From an uncultured Erysipelotrichaceae bacterium (lineage in GTDB: Bacteria; Bacillota_I; Bacilli_A; Erysipelotrichales; Erysipelotrichaceae), in contig CAMOOA010000096.1 of assembly GCA_946621045.1 (NCBI GenBank), positions 1-5,088 on the forward strand: DNA of 5,088 bases, given 5' to 3'. The translations under genes were made by a program, and so were the position numbers. Of the stretch, positions 1 to 5,088 are shown piece after piece (within the stretch, counting starts at the first letter, position 1; each line of letters starts with the position of its first letter). A model generated the notes under the pieces. The model was not told where the DNA came from and made no database searches. It worked only from the letters and a program-made list of their open reading frames with translations.

Positions 1-86
1 AGTTCACGCGCAATCGCAAATCCGATTCCGGCCGGTGAGTTTGCGCCGGATACGCCGGCGACTTTTCCCTGAAATCTTCCAGTCAT
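1..86 (-). CDS. Short-chain dehydrogenase/reductase (SDR), N-terminal fragment cut by window edge
   Basis: Only the first 28 codons are present; the gene runs off the low-coordinate edge. The peptide begins MTGRFQGKVAGVSGANSPAG and continues IGFAIARE. This is the first beta strand, glycine-rich turn and first helix of an NAD(P)-binding Rossmann fold. The SG-x5-GIG turn (residues 13-22) is a longer form of the classical TG-x3-GIG dinucleotide motif. Members of this family are usually about 250 residues and oxidise or reduce alcohols, sugars, sugar acids or acyl-ACPs in the cytoplasm. The ATG is supported by a strong ribosome binding site (GGAGGTG) six bases upstream. It follows the oxidoreductase gene on the same strand after a 113-bp gap that holds a hairpin and a possible promoter, so it may be a separate transcription unit. 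The catalytic Ser-Tyr-Lys residues lie outside the window, so family membership is fairly sure but the substrate cannot be told. Confidence 0.8.
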   Translation of the reverse strand, partial: MTGRFQGKVAGVSGANSPAGIGFAIARE

Positions 87-92
87 TCTGTT

Positions 93-100
93 CACCTCCA
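93..100 (-). promoter_or_regulatory. Ribosome binding site of the SDR gene
   Basis: Read on the minus strand this is TGGAGGTG, close to the perfect anti-16S complement. It sits six bases before the ATG at 86. It fixes the start codon of the partial SDR gene and is the main evidence that the short reading frame at the window edge is a real gene. Confidence 0.85.
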
Positions 101-118
101 GTTACATGATAAATGATT

Positions 119-150
119 TGAGGCCGGACGGAGCTGTCCGTCCGGCCTCA
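119..150 (-). terminator. Strong 13-bp GC-rich hairpin, probable terminator after the pyruvate oxidoreductase gene
   Basis: Positions 119-131 and 138-150 are perfect reverse complements (13 bp, mostly G/C) around a 6-base loop. The hairpin lies 49 bases past the stop codon of the oxidoreductase gene and 32 bases before the SDR start. On the minus strand it is followed by a weak T-containing tract (AATCATTTATC) rather than a clean run of T, so termination may be partial. There is no T run on the plus side. The other reading is a 5' leader hairpin on an SDR transcript started at the candidate promoter just upstream. The stem is certain from the sequence; the terminator role is inferred. Confidence 0.6.
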
Positions 151-187
151 GCATATGAGTATATGCAGTTGAAGGGGGAGTCTTCAA
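151..187. repeat. Two short inverted repeats in the intergenic region
   Basis: GCATAT at 151-156 is mirrored by ATATGC at 161-166 (6 bp, 4-base loop). TTGAAG at 169-174 is mirrored by CTTCAA at 182-187 (6 bp, 7-base loop). They lie next to each other and next to the larger hairpin at 119-150. They overlap the candidate -10 and -35 boxes, so they could be operator half-sites, or they could be minor stems flanking the terminator. The symmetry is seen; any function is inferred. Confidence 0.4.
158..187 (-). promoter_or_regulatory. Candidate sigma-70/sigma-A promoter for the SDR gene
   Basis: On the minus strand TTGAAG (187-182) and TATACT (163-158) are separated by 18 bases, a plausible match to the TTGACA/TATAAT consensus. 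It starts 12 bases after the oxidoreductase stop codon and would begin transcription close to or just before the 13-bp hairpin. Both boxes lie inside short inverted repeats (169-187 and 151-166). The match is by eye and short motifs occur by chance, so this is tentative. Confidence 0.35.
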
Positions 188-199
188 TCAGTCTGTAAA

Positions 200-3100
200 T
201 CAGCCGTTGAGGGAATCACGCAGTCTGACATAGGTCTTCCAGCGCTCATCCGCGTCCTTCTGCGCCGCATCGAAGAGTTTCTTTGCGGTTTCAGGGAACT
301 TGATCTTGAGGCCTGCGAAACGTACCTGTCCGTCGAAGAAGTCGGTAACCGGACGGCTCGGCTCCTTGTAGTCGAGCGAGAACGGATTGACTTCCTTATC
401 CGGGTTGTAGCGGTACAGCGGCCACAGACCGCAGTCAACAGCCTTCTTCATCTCAGCCTGTACGTTTGCCATACCGGCCTTGATGCCGTGGTTGATGCAC
501 GGTGCGTATGCGACGATGAGGGACGGTCCCTTATGGTTGACCGCTTCCGTAACCGCCTGAATCAGCTGGTTCGGATTTGCGCCCATCGCTACGGATGCGA
601 CATAGGTATTCGGATAGTTCATGAGGATGCGTCCGAGATCCTTCTTCGCGGTTGTCTTTCCGCCGTCTGCGAACTTCGCCGATGCGCCCAGCGGTGTCGC
701 CTTGGAGGACTGTCCGCCGGTGTTGGAATAGACTTCCGTATCAACGACCATGATGTTGATGTCTTCGTTCATGGCGATAACGTGGTCAAGTCCGCCGTAG
801 CCGATATCGTAAGCCCAGCCATCGCCGCCGTAGAGCCATACCACCTTCTTGGAGAGCTGATCCTTGTTTTCAAGAACCGCTTCCGCAAGCTTGGCTGCTT
901 CGCCTTCGTACTTCGTGCTTTCAATGACCTTTACGAGTGCTCTGGAATCTGCGTCACTCTGTTCGAGATCATCGAAGGTTTCAAGCCACTTCTTTGCGGC
1001 TGCTTCGGTCTCTGTGCCCGGAACGGCAGCCATGAGTGCTTCGACTGCGTTCTTCTCCGCATTTCTGCGCTGGTTGACACCGAGTACCACACCGAGTCCG
1101 TTTTCTGCGGAGTCTTCAAACAGAGTTCCGTAGAATGCCGGGCCGCGGCCTTCCTTGTTCTTGGTGTACGGCAGTGACGGGAATGCGCCTGCCCATGCGA
1201 GCGAGCATCCGACACCGTTGACCCAGTAGGTCTTTTCGCCGTAGAGCTGTGTGATGAGTTTTGCATACGGGGTTTCGCCGCAGCCTGCGCATGCGCCGGA
1301 GAATTCAACCAGCGGCTGGTAGAACTGGGAGCCCTTGATCGTGTTGCGCTTTGTATTGCCGTGCTTGTCCTTGAGACTCAGCGCATAGTTCCAGTTGGTC
1401 TCGTCGCGCATTGCGGTTTCGTCCGCCTTCTCCATGACGAGCGCCTTTTCCTTGGCCGGGCAGACCGATGCACAGCTTCCGCAGCCGGTGCAGTCCATTG
1501 TGCTGACCTGGATACGGAATTTGAGATCCGGCATGCCGATGGCATTTGCGGTAACGAAGCCTTCCGGTTTTGCGGCTTCTTCCTCCGCATCTACGAGGTA
1601 GGAACGGATCGCTGCATGCGGACATACATATGCGCACATGTTGCACTGCACGCACTTGGACGGATCCCAGCTCGGCAGGCTTGCCGCAATACCGCGCTTG
1701 TCATACTTGGAGGTTCCAAGATCGTAGGTGCCGTCCTGATGGTTGATGAATGCGGATACCGGCAGCTTGTCGCCGACCTGGCGGTTGCACGGGATGACGA
1801 TCTTGCGTACGGTTTCCGGAAGATTCTCATCGATGACTGTATCATCGACACAGCTGGACCAGGATGCCGGAACATCGACTTTGACCGGGCTGTTGATACC
1901 CGCATCGACAGCCGCGATGTTCATGTTTACGACTTTCTCGCCCTTCTTGGAATAGGTCTTTACGACCGCTTCCTTCATGTGCTGCACGGCCTCTTCGACC
2001 GGCATGACATTTGCGAGCTTGAAGAACGCAGCCTGCAGGATCATGTTGGCATGGTTGCCGAGGCCGAGTTCACGCGCTTTTGTATTTGCGTCAACGATGT
2101 AGAAGTTGACGTTGTGGTCTGCGATATACTTCTTGACTGCCGCAGGAAGCTTCTCATCGAGCTCTTCCGGCTTCCATGTGCAGTTGAGAAGGAAGGTTCC
2201 GCCGTCCTTGACCTCATGGATCATGTCATAGCGGTAGATGTAGGACTCCGCGTGGCAGGCCAGGAAATCTGCTGCGGTGATCAGATACGTGGAACGGATC
2301 GGATCTTTCGAGAAACGCAGATGGCTCTTGGTAATACCGTAGGATTTCTTGGTGTCATATTCGAAGTATGCCTGTGTGTACTTGCCGGCATAGTCACCGA
2401 TGATCTTTGCGGAGTTCTTGTTTGCGCCGACGGTTCCGTCAGAGCCAAGACCCCAGAACTTGCAGGAAACAGTATCTGCGGATTCGGTAACGAGCGGTTC
2501 ATGAACTTCCAGGGACAGATGTGTGACATCGTCGTTGACACCGATTGTGAAGAGCTTCTTCGGTGTATCGGAGTTCATGTTGTCGAAGACTGCCTTCAGC
2601 TGAGCCGGGGTAACGTCCTTGGACGCAAGACCGTATCTGCCGCCGAAGATCTCCGGCGCATTCGCATCATTTGCGAAGGATGCGCAGGTATCGAGATATA
2701 CCGCACCGGCAATGGCGCCCGGTTCCTTGGAGCGGTCCATCGCTGTGATCTTCTTAACCGTGGACGGGATGGCCTTCTTGAAGGTCTCCATGTCGAACGG
2801 ACGGAACAGATGGATCTTGAGAAGTCCGGTCTTTTCGCCGCGGGCGTTGAGATAATCAATGACTTCCTCTGCTGCTTCACAGGCGCTGCCCATCATGACG
2901 ATGACGCGGTCTGCGTCTTCCGCACCGTAGTAGTTGAAGATGTGGTAGTCACGGCCTGTGATTTTGTTGATGCCCTGCATGTATTCTTCAACCACTGCAG
3001 GGATGTTGTTGTATGCGCCGTTGTTGGCTTCTTCCGACTGATAGTAGACATCGGAGCCCTGAACGGTGGTGCGCATCAGCGGGTGTTCCGGATTCATTGC

Positions 3101-3721
3101 GATTTCATGGAAGTGACGCAGCGCATCCTTGTCCATGAGTTCCGCAACCTTGTCGAGATCGATAACTTCGATCTTCTGGATTTCGTGGGATGTACGGAAA
3201 CCGTCAAAGAAATGCATGAACGGAACGCGGGTCTTGATCGTTGTCAGATGCGCAACCGCGCTGAGGTCCATCGCCTCCTGTACGGATGCGGTGCTCATCA
3301 TTGCGGCACCGGTCGTACGGCAGGTCATGACATCCTGATGGTCACCGAAGATGTTGTTTGCGTGCTGGGCAACCGAACGCGCCGCAACGTGGAAGACGGA
3401 CGGCATCCGGTGTCCGGACATGATGTAGAGGTTCGGAATCATGAGGAGAAGACCCTGCGATGAGGTGAATGTGGTCGCCAGCGCACCGGATTCCGCAACA
3501 CCGTGCAGAGCACCGGCAGCGCCGGCCTCCGATTCCATTTCGATCAGCTTTACCTGCTGACCGAACATATTCTTTCTTCCGCCTGCGGACCACTCATCAA
3601 CGTGCTCCGACATCGGGGAAGAAGGTGTGATCGGGAAAATCGCCGCAACATCTGTGAAGTGATACGCCACATACGCGCAGGCTTCATTTCCATCCATTGT
3701 TTTCATTACTTTTTCTGTCAT
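200..3721 (-). CDS. nifJ: Pyruvate:ferredoxin (flavodoxin) oxidoreductase, complete single-chain enzyme
   Basis: This cytoplasmic enzyme converts pyruvate and CoA to acetyl-CoA and CO2 and passes two electrons to ferredoxin or flavodoxin. It has 1173 residues, the normal length for single-chain enzymes of this family. The N-terminal pyrimidine domain has FPITPSSPM (29-37), Glu65 in EMESEAGAAGA as the expected thiamine-activating glutamate, and Arg115 before HANNIFGDHQDVM. Next come a transketolase C-terminal-like domain (about 255-400) and the gamma domain with GLGSDGTVGANKNS (424-437). The ferredoxin domain carries two CxxCxxCxxxCP motifs (Cys690/693/696/700 and 744/747/750/754). The thiamine diphosphate domain has GGDGWAYDIGYGG and DTEVYSNTGGQSS (Asp967, Thr995, Asn1000), and Cys811, 814, 839 and 1075 fit the proximal cluster. 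No key residue is missing. The ATG at 3721 has AGGAGA just upstream. It lacks the long C-terminal extension known from the Desulfovibrio africanus enzyme. It lies 83 bp after the dehydratase gene and is probably co-transcribed. A 2-oxoglutarate or other 2-keto acid specificity is unlikely given the domain order. Confidence 0.97.
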   Translation of the reverse strand: MTEKVMKTMDGNEACAYVAYHFTDVAAIFPITPSSPMSEHVDEWSAGGRKNMFGQQVKLIEMESEAGAAGALHGVAESGALATTFTSSQGLLLMIPNLYIMSGHRMPSVFHVAARSVAQHANNIFGDHQDVMTCRTTGAAMMSTASVQEAMDLSAVAHLTTIKTRVPFMHFFDGFRTSHEIQKIEVIDLDKVAELMDKDALRHFHEIAMNPEHPLMRTTVQGSDVYYQSEEANNGAYNNIPAVVEEYMQGINKITGRDYHIFNYYGAEDADRVIVMMGSACEAAEEVIDYLNARGEKTGLLKIHLFRPFDMETFKKAIPSTVKKITAMDRSKEPGAIAGAVYLDTCASFANDANAPEIFGGRYGLASKDVTPAQLKAVFDNMNSDTPKKLFTIGVNDDVTHLSLEVHEPLVTESADTVSCKFWGLGSDGTVGANKNSAKIIGDYAGKYTQAYFEYDTKKSYGITKSHLRFSKDPIRSTYLITAADFLACHAESYIYRYDMIHEVKDGGTFLLNCTWKPEELDEKLPAAVKKYIADHNVNFYIVDANTKARELGLGNHANMILQAAFFKLANVMPVEEAVQHMKEAVVKTYSKKGEKVVNMNIAAVDAGINSPVKVDVPASWSSCVDDTVIDENLPETVRKIVIPCNRQVGDKLPVSAFINHQDGTYDLGTSKYDKRGIAASLPSWDPSKCVQCNMCAYVCPHAAIRSYLVDAEEEAAKPEGFVTANAIGMPDLKFRIQVSTMDCTGCGSCASVCPAKEKALVMEKADETAMRDETNWNYALSLKDKHGNTKRNTIKGSQFYQPLVEFSGACAGCGETPYAKLITQLYGEKTYWVNGVGCSLAWAGAFPSLPYTKNKEGRGPAFYGTLFEDSAENGLGVVLGVNQRRNAEKNAVEALMAAVPGTETEAAAKKWLETFDDLEQSDADSRALVKVIESTKYEGEAAKLAEAVLENKDQLSKKVVWLYGGDGWAYDIGYGGLDHVIAMNEDINIMVVDTEVYSNTGGQSSKATPLGASAKFADGGKTTAKKDLGRILMNYPNTYVASVAMGANPNQLIQAVTEAVNHKGPSLIVAYAPCINHGIKAGMANVQAEMKKAVDCGLWPLYRYNPDKEVNPFSLDYKEPSRPVTDFFDGQVRFAGLKIKFPETAKKLFDAAQKDADERWKTYVRLRDSLNG

Positions 3722-3725
3722 GTGT

Positions 3726-3731
3726 TCTCCT
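3726..3731 (-). promoter_or_regulatory. Ribosome binding site of the pyruvate oxidoreductase gene
   Basis: The minus strand reads AGGAGA followed by ACAC and the ATG at 3721. The AGGAG core is five bases from the start codon. This supports the chosen start over the in-frame ATG codons at residues 6 and 9, which have no comparable site at the right distance. Confidence 0.85.
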
Positions 3732-3741
3732 GTAATCCGGT

Positions 3742-3778
3742 TCAGCTCCCGGTTTTCATTATTTTCACCGGGAGCTGA
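3742..3778 (-). other. Intercistronic 12-bp hairpin between dehydratase and oxidoreductase genes
   Basis: Positions 3742-3753 and 3767-3778 are perfect reverse complements (12 bp) enclosing an A/T-rich 13-base loop. The hairpin starts 26 bases past the dehydratase stop codon and ends 20 bases before the oxidoreductase ATG. Neither strand has a T run after the stem, so it does not look like a normal intrinsic terminator. It could be an mRNA processing or stability element that separates expression of the two genes, or a partial attenuator. The stem is certain; the role is inferred. Confidence 0.55.
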
Positions 3779-3804
3779 TCCTCTCCTGGTGTTACTGCTG
3801 GTGA

Positions 3805-5088
3805 TTACTTGTCGAGGTTCTCAGGCATGATGACTGCGCCCTTGTCGGCAGATGCCGCTACACGCGCATACAGTCTGAGATAACCGTTCGGAATCGGCTT
3901 GTCCGGCCGCTTCCAGTTCTTGAAGCGCTCTGCGATCTCTTCATCGGAGACGCGGAGTTCGAGTTTGCCGTTGTCGACGTCGATTTCAATTTCATCGCCG
4001 TCCTGAACGATTGCGATCGGTCCGCCTTCGGCAGCTTCCGGGGAAATGTGTCCGACGAAGCAGCCGTTGTTGGTTCCGGAGAAGCGTCCGTCTGTGATCA
4101 GAGCCGCAGACTTGGCAAGTCCGACACCGTACATGTACTTCATGGCCTTGAACATTTCACGCATGCCGGGGCCGCCCTTCGGGCCTTCGTAGCGGATTAC
4201 CACTACATCGCCGGCTGTGATCTTTCCGCCGAGAATTGCGGCTTCCGCCTCTTCCTCGGAATTGTAGCACTTCGCCTTACCGACAAAGTGATGAATTGCC
4301 GGATCGATTGCGCCCGGCTTGGAGACACCGGTGTTCGGGCAGAGGTTTCCATGCATGACTGCGATACCGCCGGTCTTGGAGAACGGATTCTCGCGGGTCT
4401 TGATGATGGACGGGTTGAACGGATACTTGTAGATGTAGCTCTTCAGATTCTCACTGATCGGCTTTCCGGTAACGGTGATGCAGTCGCCGTTGATCAGGTC
4501 GCCGAGTTCGGTCATAACCTTCGGGATTCCGCCTGCACGGTAGAAGGCTTCCATATCCGGAGCCGCTGCCGGGTTGACCTTTGCGATCTGCGGTGTTGTG
4601 AGGTTGAGCTTTTCGAACTCTTCGAGAACGTTCATGTCGAGGCCTGCCTCAACCGCAAGTGCGGAGAGATGCAGTACCGCGTTGGTGGAGCCGCTGATCG
4701 CCATGCAGGTGCGGATCGCATTGCGGATCGCTTCCGGCGTGATGATCTGGCGTGCTGTGATATTCTTTTTGCAGAGCTCTACGATTGCCTGGCCTGCTTC
4801 AAACGAGGAGCGCAGACGCTCCGCATAGACTGCAGGAATCAGGGCAGAGCCTGGCAGTGTCATACCGAGTGCTTCCGCAAGGCAGCACATGGTGTTGGCT
4901 GTGCCGAGGAATGCGCAGGAGCCGCATCCCGGGCAGGCTGTGTCTTCGAGTGAGTTGTAATCCTGTTCGGAGATCTTTCCGCTCTTTACCATGCCGAGTG
5001 CTTCGGAGATGGATGTGAGGTCGGATTTCCGGTTGTCGAATTCGATACCGCCGAGCATCGGTCCGCCGACGCAGATGATGCACGGAAT
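3805..5088 (-). CDS. ilvD: IlvD/Edd-family dehydratase (dihydroxy-acid dehydratase or sugar-acid dehydratase), N terminus missing
   Basis: The frame is open to the window edge and gives 427 residues beginning IPCIICVGGPMLGG. An internal ATG at 5058 lies inside conserved sequence and is not the start. Family proteins are usually 550-620 residues, so roughly 120-150 are missing, including the CDK motif with the first cluster cysteines and metal-binding residues. Visible landmarks, counted from the first residue in the window, are TACPGCGSC (50-58, Cys58 being the expected third iron-sulfur ligand), GTANTM, ISGSTNAVLH, RAGGIPKVMTEL, RYEGPKGGPGM with Glu301 as the expected Mg ligand, and LITDGRFSG with Ser337 as the expected catalytic base. 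The C terminus ASADKGAV is typical. Dihydroxy-acid dehydratase makes the 2-keto acids of valine and isoleucine synthesis; relatives dehydrate aldonic acids. SGTNNG replaces the usual SGGT/SGAT, and LPGSALIPAV resembles the sugar-acid branch, so the family is sure but the substrate is not. The gene symbol is provisional. It lies upstream of nifJ on the same strand. Confidence 0.88.
   Translation of the reverse strand: MPCIICVGGPMLGGIEFDNRKSDLTSISEALGMVKSGKISEQDYNSLEDTACPGCGSCAFLGTANTMCCLAEALGMTLPGSALIPAVYAERLRSSFEAGQAIVELCKKNITARQIITPEAIRNAIRTCMAISGSTNAVLHLSALAVEAGLDMNVLEEFEKLNLTTPQIAKVNPAAAPDMEAFYRAGGIPKVMTELGDLINGDCITVTGKPISENLKSYIYKYPFNPSIIKTRENPFSKTGGIAVMHGNLCPNTGVSKPGAIDPAIHHFVGKAKCYNSEEEAEAAILGGKITAGDVVVIRYEGPKGGPGMREMFKAMKYMYGVGLAKSAALITDGRFSGTNNGCFVGHISPEAAEGGPIAIVQDGDEIEIDVDNGKLELRVSDEEIAERFKNWKRPDKPIPNGYLRLYARVAASADKGAVIMPENLDK

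Noticed and set aside
488..1177. Open frame of 229 codons on the plus strand within the oxidoreductase gene
   Set aside because: Antisense shadow in the same relative frame as the 700-codon one, with the same skewed composition and no recognisable motif.
1290..1660. Separate ferredoxin gene, suggested by two CxxCxxCxxxCP motifs
   Set aside because: The motifs are in frame inside the oxidoreductase at residues 690-754, the normal place for its built-in ferredoxin domain, with no stop or start separating them.
2620..3000. Possible frameshift or domain loss in the middle of the oxidoreductase, where its sequence looks less typical (DRSKEPGAIAGAVYLD)
   Set aside because: The reading frame is unbroken, total length is normal, and recognisable family motifs continue on both sides; this is ordinary divergence.
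1361..3463. Open frame of 700 codons on the plus strand, fully antisense to the pyruvate oxidoreductase gene
   Set aside because: The product is rich in Cys, Val, Asp and Arg with no recognisable domain. The opposite strand codes a highly conserved enzyme over the whole stretch. The open frame arises because the real gene avoids codons such as TTA, CTA and TCA that would read as stops here.
4048..4953. Open frame of 301 codons on the plus strand opposite the dehydratase gene
   Set aside because: Antisense to a conserved coding region, with low-complexity Cys/Arg/Asp-rich composition and no family resemblance.
3805..5058. Treating the dehydratase as a complete 417-residue protein starting at the ATG at 5058
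   Set aside because: The frame stays open for ten more codons to the window edge and these encode conserved family sequence (CIICVGGP) directly before the methionine, so this ATG is internal.

Overview
All recognisable genes here lie on the minus strand. The window reads as a piece of a metabolic operon from an anaerobic or fermentative bacterium. A full-length pyruvate:ferredoxin oxidoreductase points to anaerobic life. The strong AGGAGG-type ribosome binding sites, the moderate GC content and the style of the proteins suggest a Firmicute, but the sequence cannot settle a genus.

Layout in transcription order, from high to low coordinates. (1) 5088-3805: an IlvD/Edd-family dehydratase, cut by the window edge, with about the last 427 residues present. 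(2) 3804-3722: an 83-bp gap with a perfect 12-bp hairpin and a stray Shine-Dalgarno-like sequence. (3) 3721-200: a complete 1173-residue pyruvate:ferredoxin oxidoreductase (nifJ/por type) with every expected cofactor ligand. (4) 199-87: a 113-bp gap with three consecutive inverted repeats, including a strong 13-bp hairpin, and a candidate promoter. (5) 86-1: the first 28 codons of a short-chain dehydrogenase/reductase, cut by the other window edge.

The dehydratase would turn a dihydroxy acid, or a sugar acid, into a 2-keto acid. The oxidoreductase converts pyruvate and CoA to acetyl-CoA, CO2 and reduced ferredoxin. The partial reductase would carry out an NAD(P)-linked oxidation or reduction. 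The set fits either branched-chain amino acid and central keto-acid metabolism or a sugar-acid breakdown route that feeds pyruvate to the oxidoreductase. The window holds no aldolase, kinase, transporter or regulator that would decide between them. The long open frames on the plus strand are antisense shadows. I saw no RNA gene, mobile element, CRISPR array or clearly novel system. The points most worth a second look are the two intergenic regions and the true substrate of the dehydratase.
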